Below are positions 11,309 to 21,965 of a DNA stretch of 64,000 bases, in pieces (the stretch's first letter is position 1; each line of letters opens with the position of its first letter). Source of the DNA: Tipula vernalis (lineage: Eukaryota; Arthropoda; Insecta; Diptera; Tipulidae); contig OY282558.1 in assembly GCA_958295665.1 (NCBI GenBank), positions 142,022,577 to 142,086,576 of the forward strand, written 5' to 3'. The notes below the pieces were generated by a model. It searched no databases, was not told the DNA's origin, and saw only the letters and a program-made list of their open reading frames with translations. A program made the translations under genes and the position numbers.

Positions 11309-11512
11309 TTAGTTTAAGTATTTAGGTTAAGGTAGAATAAGATGGCAAACTACTAGACTAAATATTCTATTTAAATTGTATTACGATGTCCCTCACACAT
11401 TTTATAACTTAAAGAAACAAATAAAATCCTATTTGAAGTAAAGCCAAGGAGGTAATTTACCCTTTGTATTAAATTATGCCAAATAAATAAAAGTTAAAAA
11501 AAAAAAAAAAAG

Positions 11513-12470
11513 ATTGTGATCGTGAAGATAAACATAAACTTCGTAAAATCGAAGATATTATAACACTTGCAAAGACCTATACTGATGATTTGGCTCAATC
11601 AAAGGGTGTCACATTAGTCTGTATATTAAATAATTTAGATAATTTTGATGTTTGCCAGAATAGAACAGTAGATTCTATGCATGATATTATGGAAGGCATT
11701 GCTCCTTTTAGCATTAAGCATTTTTGAAACTATGTAGTACAAAGAAAATATTTGACTTATGACCAAATAAACGACCGAATAAAATCATTTGTTACCTTTA
11801 ATTTTTGGCGATACCAATTTTGAAAACGTGCTCCCGAAATGGTGTATAATAACTACGCTTCTCAAAATATTGCATATAGTTTTTTGCGAAAACTCTCAAC
11901 ATTCTATCAGTAAATAATTTACGAAAAGTAGATTTGTTGCCTAAACATAATTTCTCAATGCATTACCCTATAGTATAATACTAAAAATGGGTCCTCTAGC
12001 ACACTTTTCGTCCCTTCGATATGAGTCTTTTCACCAGTATTTTAAAAATATGAATAAAAATCAAAGAAATTTTAAAAATATTTGCAAAAGTTTTGCAGTT
12101 TGTCAGCAACAAAAAATTTCGAAACTTTTAAAAGATTTAAATCTTGAAGTCGAAGTGGAATGTGGAAAAAAACACCACTCTGTAAAAAAAATTGTTGAGG
12201 GAAATAATTTATCCGACAAATCTTTAAATATTTCATGGATAAAATTATAATACAAGCATTACAGGCCTGGCTTATTCTTAGCTTCGCCAGAGTCGGAGAC
12301 TGAAGAGGACCACGAATTTTATGAACTAAAATTCATAATTTTTGGATAAAGAAGATATCTTATTTTTATGCAAAAAGTATCTGGCTGTTTCTTTTGTCGA
12401 TTTTCACAATGCTTTTGAAGTTGAGCCTCAGATCACGGAAGACAAGCAAAACTTTCGTTAAGGCAAATAT
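11513..12470 (+). pseudogene. DNA transposase relic, C-terminal part ('MHD..EG' family)
   Basis: Directly after the LINE poly(A) a degraded protein resumes: KHKLRKIEDIITLAKTY, then GVTLVCILNNLDNFDVCQNR, then DSMHDIMEGIAPFSIK at 11671-11718. After stops and shifts comes MGPLAHFSSLRYESFHQYFK with KNICKSFAVCQQQ (open frame 11987-12250), and finally HYRPGLFLASPESE and a 'VDFHNAFEVE' piece up to about 12440. I recognise this order from a multi-copy animal transposon protein. The D-x-M-H-D-x-x-E-G motif is its hallmark and may contain a catalytic Asp. Together with 6685-7581 it forms one relic split by the Jockey LINE. The superfamily call (CACTA/EnSpm-like) is tentative. Confidence 0.6.
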
Positions 12471-13074
12471 AACCAAATTAACACTCTAACTCTAAGCGCC
12501 ACAACAGAAGGGCTAACTGATTGGGGTTATTTGTAATAATAAAAACTAAATACTTTACTTTGGCAAATTACACCGTATCAATATGCAGTTTTCCAAAGCA
12601 AATTTATTCTTAACATACATTGAAACGTTAAATGTCACATACGTATAGATGTCCATGTAAATTAATTTTATCCTAATATTAGCACTAAAAATTCAGTAGA
12701 AACCTCGGTTGAATTTTTTAATTTGCCAACAACATTTCCCAAACCCTTAAAGTTAGGTTGAGAGTAAAATAGAGAAGCACTATCAGATGGATCTAGTTAA
12801 AACATACTTCAGTAAAGGATTTTATTCTATTTGTCATCGAAAGGTCATTGATATAGTAGTCTTGAATCAAATGGACTTGCTTTCAAATTTATAAAATGGT
12901 TCACCTATTGTTTAATAAACCGTAAGCAGTATTAATTGAAAATAAGAAATCCAAAGTTATCGTAGAGTGTTCCTCAAAGATTACCCATTAGACCATGGAT
13001 ATATAGTATATGCAGATATTTTTTTTCATTTACCGAGTTACAGAGGTTATAAAAAGTTGTAAGGTACTCATAGT
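12471..13074. other. AT-rich gap, nothing recognised
   Basis: No terminal repeats, open frames of note or RNA genes are visible. It presumably holds the degraded 3' part of the transposase relic and flanking DNA. Confidence 0.5.
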
Positions 13075-13262
13075 TGCCACCTCGCCAGCCACCTCGCACT
13101 GCGACCTAAACGATCTATTGTGCTGGACCCTGCTTAATTACCCGTCCAGTCAATATTCAGGTTCTTTATGAACCTGACAATACTGACAGCCGGTACGTGA
13201 TACATACTATCTGGACTTATTGCTCTCCCTCCTAGAATTTGTATTGTACTTTGCTTTAAAAC
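13075..13262 (-). mobile_element. 3' end fragment of an I/LOA-type LINE (diverged copy)
   Basis: On the minus strand a short frame reads 'PAVSIVRFIKNLNIDW' before a stop, followed by a 3' untranslated block. The 30 bases at 13096-13125 match those at 51624-51653 at 27 of 30 positions. The latter lie in the 3' UTR of a clear LINE fragment with a poly(A) tail, and in both places the coding frame ends just before the block with an I-x-x-F-I-type segment. This copy has no clean poly(A) left and is therefore older. Confidence 0.6.
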
Positions 13263-13740
13263 CGGATTGAAGTGCACGGCTGTATTGAAAATGTTCAATA
13301 ATTTTACGAGTCTTCTATGAACAAATCGTATCTACCAGTGGTATAAGCGTTTCAAAGACAACCATGAAGACGTTAAATACATGACTTGCTCGTTGGATTC
13401 CTGAGCACAGTACCAACCGGCGGCATCCTCGAAAAAGTGACCAACATGGTTATGGACAATTACCGAATCACTATCAGGATTCAACTATCAGATTTTGGCT
13501 TAAAAACGACATCGTTTGTGATCCCTCAAGCTCCCTATTCACCTTACACTCCCATCTTCTTCCCGTTCCAAAAACCCAAATTGCCGAGCACACCGAAAAC
13601 TGTTTAACCTCTTCGAAAGCCAACAATAAACTAACAATCCAATATGGCTACAAATGTTAAGGTACCGCTGGCACAGGTATACCAACACAATAAAAACAAA
13701 CTTTGTAACAGCTGGATTTTTACACTTTCTGATCAAACCA
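13263..13740 (+). pseudogene. mariner-type transposase relic with large internal deletion
   Basis: The N-terminal DNA-binding part is readable as 'IKCTAVLKMF', then NRIYQWYKRFKDNHEDV at 13324-13374, which closely matches the R-x-YEWYKRFK-EG-ED region of mariner transposases. After a frameshift comes EKVTNMVMDNYRITIR (frame 13386-13607), the second helix-turn-helix area. The sequence then jumps straight to VIPQAPYSPYTPIFFPF, equivalent to the PHSPDLAPCDFFLFPKLK block near the family's C-terminus. The catalytic centre between them is deleted, and the last Asp of the DD34D triad (the PCD position) is replaced. A 'RYRWHRY' trace around 13660 matches the end of the protein. I did not identify terminal inverted repeats. 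Confidence 0.82.
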
Positions 13741-16683
13741 TCCATTTGATCAAGTAATTTTGTTTCGACCTTTCCGTGATATTTATTCCAAAGGTGGTTA
13801 TTTGAACAAACAAATTTAACGGTTTCCCATTTGCCAGCATAAAAACTATAAAACGTGTTTTCCATTTTTCGTAAGAATAACTGCAAAAAAGTCGATTTTT
13901 AAAATTGGACCTTTTGCACGCGTCTCACGTATTAAATTATCCACCTATCATACGCTCAAGCATGCCCACTTATCACACGTTTGACTGTTGAATTTCTATA
14001 AGGTTTTGCCCATAATTGCTCTAGTCCGCTTGCTTTCATGAAAGATCAAATTGTGCCAAGTTAAAGATATGACACGAGTAAATGAAATTCTCCTAAGGCG
14101 AATAATAACTTCAGATATGTTTAAAATTTAACTGATGTAGAATGTGTGATGCATTTTATGCCATCTAGAGCATAATATATGGTCTAATCCGCCCAAGCTA
14201 TATAAATAGGTATAGAACAGCAATGTCAAATACATGAATCAATTTTTTGCTCAAAATGTATTTCGGTAAGCTCTGTTGCCATTTAATGAACTTATCAGCC
14301 TCATATACCCATAGAATTCAATAAATCACAATCAAACTGATAATCCAAGTCGCACTGATGATATAAACGGTTTTGGTCTGCAACTGTGTTTACCATGAAC
14401 GGATAATAAAGATTTTCATTTTACTGTTGTTGCTGAGGATGCATTTGGTTGCTTATGTACAGCCTTCTTTGGTGGATTACTGCTGTTGCTTTAATAATTC
14501 TTATGCACTTTTCTTTCATTGAATTGCACTTATTTGAGACATAGTTTTGAATTTGCAATTCGGTGGGTAGGATGTCACCAAAAAATACAATTATTGTTTT
14601 GCCAAAATATATTAGTAGCTGTCAAATTTGGTTTAAAATTAGTTAGAAGCTGATCTCTCAGATAGTTTTCACCGCCTACAAATCCCTCTTTGCCGCGATG
14701 AATTCTTTAGGTTTTTCCCTGTTTAATGTAAATTGGCACTCATACAATTTGCTACTAAACTTGTACAAGGCTTCCAATGCTAGTCTACAGTTTCCATTCC
14801 CGAGAAAAACCTCGTGTAGAGTATCCCAAAATCTCTCTGAATTTACAATAGCAAAAGGATGAAATCTGGCATTTTGCGCCATACATCATTATGTAAATTT
14901 AAACTACCTTAACATCGCTTACTTGCTTTTGCCTACTGATATTTTTCGTGTCAATCTGCTCAATTTCTTCCGAATAAAACAAGTAATTATTTTTAAAACT
15001 AAAAGATGTCGACGCGTTGTCTACATTGTCGGCATTGTTTACATTATCTACGCCATTTTTTTCAATTGTCTACATACGTTGTCTACACGAGTAAACTTGA
15101 TTAATTACTTCATGTAGACTACGAGGCATAACACTGGTAATCCTAAGATCTAGGGAAGGCGAACTCAATGTTTTGGCCCACGATGGCCTTTGTAAGATCC
15201 GAAGTAGAATATGCAGTGGAGCCCCAGAAATCCTTACTATTGAATTCATTTTAAAAGAGTTGAAAGTATTAAACATTTTTTTATTACTATGAAAGAAAAC
15301 CAATTCGGATTACGACTATAATATACCTTATAATGAAACTGTGGCACAACATTTCATAAATTACGATGAGAACAATCCTATTAATATGTAGAATGGCCAA
15401 ATTGCCAATTGCGGAATATCAATTGTTTGTTTTTATTGCTAAATTTCATTCTTTGAAATCTTATATTTATTTACTAAATCGATTTCTGTTCCCTCTTGTC
15501 CGATACCAACAAAAACCCACTCCAATGTTCCTAACCCTCTAGGCATATTGTCTAATTCAAATCAATGGCAAATTGAATAAACAAAATCTCCTGTTTAACA
15601 ACAACAACAACTGTTTTGATTGAAAATAACAATTTTGCTTTTTATTGACAACAACAACTATTAGCAATGTTTTTCTCATATCTGTATGATTTTGCGGATT
15701 ATCTGTGGATTAGTAATATGTATGTACACTTTAGTTTAGATCGTTATGTACAAAATTTGCTATTTATATACGGTCGTAATATTGAGCATATCACGATAAC
15801 AGCTTTAAGTTAATGTTGGCGTTCAGCTATAGACCGCAACGGCAAAAGACACGAAAACCTCAATTCATCAAAAGAAGTTAAATTTTAAATTAAGCGTGAC
15901 ATTTATAGGGATATAAATCAATAATTTGTGTACGAATCCAATGACATCGTTTCAAGCAATTTTCTCTTGAAAATTAATTCGCGGGCCCTACATAAAACAG
16001 AATCTCTAGATAATTGAGTTTATTATTTTACTTTTGATTAAAAATCAACTTAGATAATACGTGGGTTTATCCAATTTGGAGTCAAAATTTAATCGATTGA
16101 TCGGCTACCGCACCATATTTAACCATAATGGCAAAAAACTCGAAACATTCGATTAACACAAAAAAAAAAAAAATTATTTATGGTTTTCATCTCAAATTAT
16201 AGATTAATGTTATATTTAAGTACAAAGATTTATTTTCGAAATTTTTCCAAATAAATTACTAAACTGTATAATAAATTATCTTAAGATTTATACATTTTTA
16301 TTTATATATGAACACGAACGATTAATCGATCTTGAGTTATAATAAAATCTGCCCGTCTTCATATATTTATTTAGTATATGAACGAAGTTAAGTTGTTCGT
16401 GCGGTTTGGATTTAGATTTTTTTTTTTTTTTGTTGCTTTTTTCTTGTACCTAAAACAGTAAAAAGTTTTTCTTTCTGTTGGTATATATACCATAAACTGA
16501 AATATTTTCATCACAAACTACTTGTTGCTCCTTGTTTGTGTACCGTAATAATTCTTACAAGAAGGATTTCCTCTATATACATTTCCTTTCAATATACATA
16601 AAGTTTTTAGAAACCGCATAAGGTAAAATTGGATTATTGTTTATTGTATAGAACAATAGAATATTTCCTGCTAAAGTTGAGAA
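13741..16683. other. AT-rich non-coding stretch with one odd minus-strand frame
   Basis: This stretch is largely featureless. A minus-strand frame at 14676-14882 (68 codons, FWDTLHEVFLGNGNC and LNREKPKEFIAAKRDL) has protein-like composition but no family I can name. Around 15010-15095 the phrase GTTGTCTACA or TTGTCTACAT recurs several times. ACAACAACAACAAC tracts occur at 15600 and 15650, a poly-A at 16160 and a poly-T at 16420. No RNA genes or transposon ends are apparent. Confidence 0.5.
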
Positions 16684-17270
16684 TTGTTTAAGTGTTATCT
16701 CAGATCTGTTAAACATAAAAAATATTTTTTTGGTTTATCAAGGCCTAGGGACCAATTCCTTCCGAGATTGAAACATGACATCGGAAATGACAGCACACAA
16801 CGACAAGGACAGCAACAGCAGCAGTACCAACCGAAACAGCAATATCAGAAAAAAAAAACGAAAGCGAATGTTGCGAGTGATGAAAGCATATTTTTGGCTG
16901 ATGTTGTAGCTATGTATTCAAGTGTAAACGCAATACGTGTATGCGTTAGTACATTGATTCGGGTGCTAGTGATCATATGGTAAATGATGTTTCATTTTTC
17001 AGCGAATGAAAAAATTCAAACAAACCGATTTCGATTGGTGTTGCAATAAATGGAATTTCGATATTTGCAACCAAAATTGGTGTTGTTCGGGGTAAGACGG
17101 TCGTTAATGTGAAAGAGTGGCCATGTAGAATCAACGATGTTTTGTTTGTGGAGAATTTGAAATGTAATTTATTTTACGTGAGCCGACTCGAGAATGCTGG
17201 TTTTGACGTTATGTTTATGGATGGCCGTGTGTACGTTCGTCATCGCCGATCTACAATCACTTGTTTTTTT
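16684..17270 (+). pseudogene. copia-type Gag zinc knuckle and protease, broken
   Basis: The first frame (16684-16983) begins with a degraded CCHC knuckle, FKCYLRSVKHKKYF, in which the second and fourth Cys are lost. A Gln-rich linker follows. The protease lies in another frame with DSGASDHM (catalytic Asp codon at 16956-16958), then a region ending in NLKCNLFYVSRLENAGFDV near 17160-17210, typical of the copia protease to pre-integrase junction. Protease normally cleaves the polyprotein during particle maturation. The frame switch between Gag and protease shows that the copy is dead. Confidence 0.75.
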
Positions 17271-17353
17271 AAATGATGTTTGTAATACCGAGAATCAACA
17301 AAACCGGCAAGGTGAAAAATTGGCTATTGGGTGTAGTGTGACAACTACCAAAT

Positions 17354-17930
17354 CTAGCGATGAAGCATTAATTGGTGAATTGCATGAAATACAAAATAAA
17401 ACAATTCAAAACATCGAATTGTGGCACAAGCGTTTGGGTCATTTGAACGGCGATTAGCATCGATGGTGGACGGCATTGGAAAATTGAATGGTAATTTGAC
17501 TGCAGTGTGTGAGCTCTGCGCACTCGGCAAGTAGGCGCGAAAACCATTTTGGAGCCATGGCGGAGCGCGATCATCAAAAATTCTCGAGTTGATCCATAGT
17601 GATGCATGTGGACCTATCACACCACCTACGCTAGATGGCAAATCTTACATTGTAACGTTGGAAACCAAATCGCAGTTAATGAATATTTGAGTGATTTTTC
17701 CAATATGGTTTCACGCAGCTCGACCGAAAAATTTCAATATTGAGATGCGAGAATATTGGTGAATACTCATGGCATCAGTTCCAGAAATTGTGTCGTGATA
17801 AAGGTATTTAAGTTGAATACAATCCGGAGCAAAGCGGCATAGCAGAGAGATTGAACCGAACTCTTTTGGAAAATGCAGCATATATGCGTATGCACATAAA
17901 GCATACCATATATCACAAATCGCAATCCAA
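17354..17930 (+). pseudogene. copia-type integrase, broken
   Basis: The pre-integrase zinc-binding segment reads NIELWHKRLGHLN, and its partner Cys pair can be read as CELCALGK about 40 codons later in a shifted frame. The catalytic core begins with 'ELIHSDACGPITPP' near 17590, which carries the first Asp of the DDE triad in its usual H-S-D context, and 'GKSYIVT' follows. The distal part reads NPEQSGIAERLNRTLLENA near 17820-17880, the block that holds the catalytic Glu context. The segment between them is shortened and full of stops, including the region where the second Asp should be. Confidence 0.78.
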
Positions 17931-18027
17931 CACTACTAGGTACGGCAAACGATCGATGAATGGCTTTCTGTCGAAAAGGAACTGGCCGGCGACGACGAGG
18001 CGGAGAAACGTGGTTCCGATATGACAG

Positions 18028-18710
18028 ATGACAAATGCATCATCATCGCGACCACCGCGAGAGCGTTTAGAGGATAATTACAACGATGCCATAACAGTTT
18101 TTACATTGATTGCATTAGCATTTGTTGACGATGTTCCTCATTCGGCATTCGAGGGCATTCGAGGGCGAAATGATGTTAATGAATGGATGAAGGCAGTGAA
18201 TGCAGAAATGGACTCGCTCAAGAAAAATAAACCGTGGAAACTGGTTGAACCACCACCTGGACGTTCGATTGTCAGTTCTAAATGTTTTTTTTTTTTTTTT
18301 TTCAAGAAAACGTGATGAGTTTGGTCGGCCGAACAGCTATAAGGCGAAGATTAGTAGCGCGAGGTTTTACTCAAAATCCGGGGCTTGACTTCTTTGAAAC
18401 TTATTCGCCTGTGGCAAGAATAGTGACCACAGCCGGATGGGTTTGCACAAGGAAAACTTGTTTGCAAACTCGAAAAGTCGTTATATGGGCTAAAACAAGC
18501 GTCTCGCGTATGTAACGAGAGGTTTCACCGTTTTATGATTAGCGTTCGAAATATGATCAATGTTTTATTCGGGAAATCGGTCAAGCAAATTGATGAAATG
18601 AAGAGGATCATTTCGAAGGGGTTTGAAATGAAAGACATTGGTGAGATCCGTCACTTGTTGGGCATCACTATTCAGTTAAGTCAATTCGGAAATGGAAAAT
18701 TGTAACGGGA
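18028..18710 (+). pseudogene. copia-type reverse transcriptase, broken by a poly-T expansion and deletion
   Basis: The frame 18028-18315 contains NEWMKAVNAEMDSLKKNKPW and LVEPPPGRSIVSSK, the usual start of the copia RT domain. At 18283-18301 a run of about 18 T replaces the normal W-V-F codons and shifts the frame. The domain continues as 'RKRDEFGRPNSYKA', ARGFTQNPGLDFFETYSPVA, then in another frame VCKLEKSLYGLKQASR. The stretch that should carry the YVDD active site is missing: the sequence passes from an 'NERFHRFM' segment to DEMKRIISKGFEMKDIGEI and LLGITIQLS within about 100 bases. Confidence 0.8.
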
Positions 18711-18879
18711 TCTCAATACTAATCGAATGTAAATTGAAGCTTCGTAAGACTGTGAATTGATTGGCTGTTTAATGCATGAAGCGACGACATCGCGACCTCT
18801 GTGCAGTCATTGGATATTTTAGTCAATTCTAGGCATGTGCAACTGATGAACATTTTACGATTTTGAGGCGAATGTTGAT

Positions 18880-19285
18880 CAGATATGTGGATGCAGATTG
18901 GGTTAGTGATATCATTGATCGTAAATCCATATCTGGTTATGAATTTCTAGTATTTGGCATTACTATTTCCTGGCGTACAAAGAAGCAAACGACCATAGCA
19001 TTATCGTCGACTGAGGCAGAATACGTTTGAGGATTGTTGGGGCAGAAGGGTGAATTCATCCGTAAACCAACGGTCAAGCGCGGGGACAACCAAGATGGCA
19101 TCGTCATCGCATCGAGTGGAAAGGAATCTCACAGATTCAAGCACGTTGATATTCGATATCATTTGCTGCGCAATATTATCGCTCGGGGAGATATCGAAGT
19201 GAAGTACATTAACACCAAAGAGCAGCTGACGGTTTACCAGCTGCTACACAAAACACATTGCGAACGAAATTGGGATTGGTTTTGA
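18880..19285 (+). pseudogene. copia-type RNase H and C-terminus, broken
   Basis: RNase H motifs read VDADWVSDIIDRKSISGYEF, then SWRTKKQTTIALSSTEAEYV followed by a TGA near 19028 within that block. The frame 19034-19285 continues in a different phase with KHVDIRYHLLRNIIARGDIE and VKYINTKEQL, the characteristic copia C-terminus. RNase H removes the RNA strand during replication; the Asp and Glu residues of the visible motifs are retained. The 3' LTR start follows 65 bases after the stop. Confidence 0.82.
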
Positions 19286-19350
19286 ATTCATTATTTGCGA
19301 TCATTTGATTAATTGTTAATTAAATTGGGATTCAGAGGATCGAGGCGGAG

Positions 19351-19500
19351 TGTTGAAATGTAAAGCGTGAAGTAAGATTCAGTTGCACCCTATGGACATT
19401 ATATTTAGTGAACTAATATGTTTTGTTTTTGCCCGATAGATTGCAGTTTGACTTCACAGTACTTGGTATAATTACATAAATTTCCTTTTACTAGCGCGGG
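19351..19500 (+). repeat. Putative start of the copia-type 3' LTR
   Basis: TGTTGAAATG at 19351 directly follows the purine-rich stretch GAGGATCGAGGCGGAG, the normal polypurine-tract to LTR junction (LTRs start with TG). Its right end, expected to finish in CA, is uncertain, and no second LTR is available for comparison. The end coordinate is therefore approximate. Confidence 0.5.
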
Positions 19501-20261
19501 AGAAACAAACTTCTCCAGAGTTAGGGGACACAAGATATTAATGAAGAGAAATGGATCTTAGATTTAACAGGTTTGGGAATTCCTCTAGACGTTTAGCTAA
19601 TACATTTTGTTTCCGTTCCAAGACAGATCTCACTCCGTATCCTAGAATGGTAGCTGATTTAAAAGGTGTAATTTCTGAATTAGTCGAAACATTACAGATC
19701 AGCTTGCTTACCTTTATATGGAAAAAATTCCAACTCAATTCGTATTAAAATACGAATTGAGCGTATATTTCGCTGAAATTATTTCTGGCTTAAGTCAGAT
19801 TGATATGGACAAGTATCCAAAAGTTAAGTCAACTGCTGGTGATGAGTTCCAACTTCCAATACAATAGTAAAACGACCTCCAGTTAGTTTATTAGTTTAAT
19901 GAAAAAGGAAAGTTATCGTAGGAAGATACTCGTAATTAACCGTAAGAAATATAATTGCAATTGGTTATCAACAGAACCAAAACTGGCATTAAAAGAAATT
20001 ACTATTTCATCAGTTGCACCCAGTTGGCCTTAAGTAATCTAATAAAATTTTGGAATTTTTTGAATACAGCATCTACAACAGAAATGTTCGTTATGGTAGT
20101 ACTAACAAAAATCTAATTGCCACAGCTTTAAGTGAGTTTTTCAGGAAAACAATTTCAGCTGACAGTTCGAAAAAAGTCGAAATTGCTATTCACTAAACCA
20201 AGCCAATATAAACAAATCGCAGCCAGGTACCTACTCTAACGCATATAACCGCTCTATTCCA

Positions 20262-20930
20262 CAAAAACATCCTTTAAATGTACGGCCGGTTGGTGTGATA
20301 TGCAATACCTGCAAAAAAATAGGTCACTATTTCTCTACTTTAGAACTGGCCAACGGGTACCACCAAGTTCCACTGCTTCCAGATGATAAAATCAAAATAG
20401 CATTTAGCATTCAATCTGGACATTTTAAATTTTGTAGGATGCCGTTTGGGCTAAAGCGGCACCAGCGACATTCCAGCGTCTTATGAATCGAGTGTTATCT
20501 GGTTTAAACGGAATCCGATGTTTCGTATATTTACAAAATATCGTAGTTTATGGATATGATCTGGATGATCACAATCGAAAACTGGTTGATGTTTTGAATT
20601 TTCTAAGAAAATTCATCTTAAAGCTTCAACCTTCTATGTAAATGTAACTTTTTAAGAAAGGAAGTTTGCTATCTTGGGTATGTAATTACGAGTTCTGTAA
20701 AAAAATTTCCAATTCCAAGGAATCAGAAGATGCGTATATATCCGGATTTTTCACAGCCTTTTAACGTGACTGTTGATGCCAGTGATTATACACTTGGGGC
20801 TATTTTATCACGGAATACCTCCTATAGGTCCCTAAATTCTGCTGAAAGAAACTACTCAATAATAGAAAAGGAGTTGTTAGCCAGAGTATGGGGGTCAAAA
20901 CATTTCATCCATATCTATATGACGTAAATT
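20262..20930 (+). pseudogene. gypsy-type RT and RNase H, active-site motif altered
   Basis: The frame 20295-20486 begins with a partial zinc knuckle (ICNTCKKIGH) joined directly to LELANGYHQVPLLPDDKIK and KFCRMPFGLK of the RT palm. After a frameshift the sequence reads on through a 'LMNRVLSGLNGIRCFVYL' segment. The polymerase motif normally Y-x-D-D is Y-L-Q-N at 20528-20539, so both catalytic aspartates are replaced. RNase H is represented by 20730-20927 with [16 protein letters not shown] and the [13 protein letters not shown] block, in good condition. The joint between knuckle and palm marks a deletion that removed protease and the first RT blocks. Confidence 0.82.
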
Positions 20931-21014
20931 CCGAATAATTACTGATCATCGCCCTCTATAGTATGGTTCGCAAAACACCCAAAATCCGATCTAGACGAAT
21001 AAGAATATGACGTA

Positions 21015-21965
21015 ATGTATAAACCTGGTAAAAGTAACCAAAACGCAGATTCTTTGAGTAGAATTGTTCAATCACATAATGTAAACGAAATTCTTCCAGT
21101 TACCAGATCTCAGTCAAAACAATTCGTTCCAGAAAAAGAACGTACAAAATTAGATAATATTTCGACTAACAACAGTTTCAAAGCTCAATCTAGTACCAAC
21201 TACTTCGACGCATGTTTTGGAAAACGGTAATGTTACTACAACATCAAATAACCTCACTATAGATCCTAAGCAAAAAATTATTCAGCTGAACTCGCAAGCC
21301 GATATCGAACGTATGATTAAAGAATTTGATTGTACCCCACTTGGCGGGCATCAAGGCGTGCCTCGTACTATTAAGCGAATAAAATCGTACTATTCATATC
21401 TAAAATTAATTTTTAAAGTTCTGAAATTTATAAGAAAATTGTACCTTATGCCAAACTAACAAAATTAGTAAATCAAACAAAGTTCCAATGAAGATAACCA
21501 CTAGTTGGACCGTAAGTAGAGTCGCACCAAGGAAATAAATATATTTTAACGCTGCATGACTGCATGAAGAATTAAGCAAATTTTCGTTAGCGTTACTAAT
21601 TCCGTATCAAGAAACCTCTATTGTAGTCAGAGCATTTTCAGAAAACTTCCTATGTAAATAGGGAATACCGCAAACAATCATCAGTTCAGGGCTCAAATTT
21701 CACGAGTGAAATGTTTCAACAATTCGGCCTACCACCCACAGTCGAACGGTGCATTGGAGCGTTTAAAATAAGATCCTCTCAACTGGAATCAATGGATCCC
21801 ATTTGCCATGTTCACATATAAATCAACCCCGCATTCGTCCACAGGCTTCATGCCTTTCGAAATAGTTTTCGGTTTTAGATCAACACTACCATCATCAGTC
21901 ATAAAATCTCCGGAATCAGTTTATAATTATAACAGACAATTATTGCTCCCAGCTAAAAATTAATC
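21015..21965 (+). pseudogene. gypsy-type integrase region, broken
   Basis: The frame 21015-21230 starts with MYKPGKSNQNADSLSR, the tether that follows gypsy RNase H. The integrase zinc finger appears as LGGHQGVPRTIKRIKSYY (21217-21459), with its Cys pair readable as CTLCQTNK only in a shifted frame. The catalytic core is almost entirely gone. A distal block, 'AYHPQSNGALERF' near 21727-21765, and STGFMPFEIVFGFRSTLPSS near 21840-21895 remain. The strand-transfer Asp residues are not visible. After 21965 the similarity ends; I see no envelope-like frame and no LTR. Confidence 0.78.

Larger units (their letters stand above)
7582..11511 (+). mobile_element. Jockey-clade non-LTR retrotransposon (LINE), nearly full length but dead
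   Basis: Layout from 5' to 3': a short leader (7582-7642), a Gag-like ORF1 with zinc knuckles (7643-8716), an ORF2 with apurinic-type endonuclease (8773-9617) and reverse transcriptase (to 11308), an untranslated tail, and a poly(A) run ending at 11511. An 8-base word, ATTGTGAT, occurs just before the proposed 5' end (7574-7581) and just after the poly(A) (11513-11520). It is a plausible target duplication, and the surrounding transposase relic also resumes there. No separate RNase H domain is seen, as is usual for Jockey. The RT is open for 527 codons, so this copy is among the younger ones in the window. Confidence 0.87.
16684..19350 (+). mobile_element. copia-type LTR retrotransposon, 5'-truncated and degenerate
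   Basis: The order on the plus strand is Gag zinc knuckle, protease, pre-integrase HxxxH segment, integrase, reverse transcriptase, RNase H. This is the Ty1/copia arrangement, with integrase before reverse transcriptase. A polypurine tract (about 19336-19350) precedes TGTTG at 19351, which looks like the start of the 3' LTR. No matching 5' LTR or primer-binding site is seen upstream of 16684, so the left end is truncated. Many stops and frameshifts are present. Confidence 0.85.
19551..21965 (+). mobile_element. gypsy (Ty3)-type LTR retrotransposon relic, internally deleted
   Basis: The order is a possible Gag piece (19551-19748), a Gag-like zinc knuckle, reverse transcriptase, RNase H, then integrase, which is the Ty3/gypsy arrangement with integrase last. 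Frames are short and shifted. Protease and the N-terminal half of RT are missing between the zinc knuckle and the RT palm. I saw no LTRs or primer-binding site, so both ends are approximate. The 19551-19748 frame (RSKTDLTPYPRMVADLKGVI) is assigned to Gag only by position. Confidence 0.75.

Noticed and set aside
13997..14882. Minus-strand frame 14676-14882 as a retrotransposon Gag
   Set aside because: The composition is protein-like, but I could not link it to any Gag family or find neighbouring pol fragments, so no assignment is made.
17354..17641. Minus-strand frames opposite the copia-type integrase
   Set aside because: They are shadows of the integrase reading on the plus strand, which shows recognised motifs.
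19538..19738. Minus-strand 66-codon frame
   Set aside because: It mirrors the plus-strand Gag-like frame, has no known motif, and is on the opposite strand from the surrounding element.
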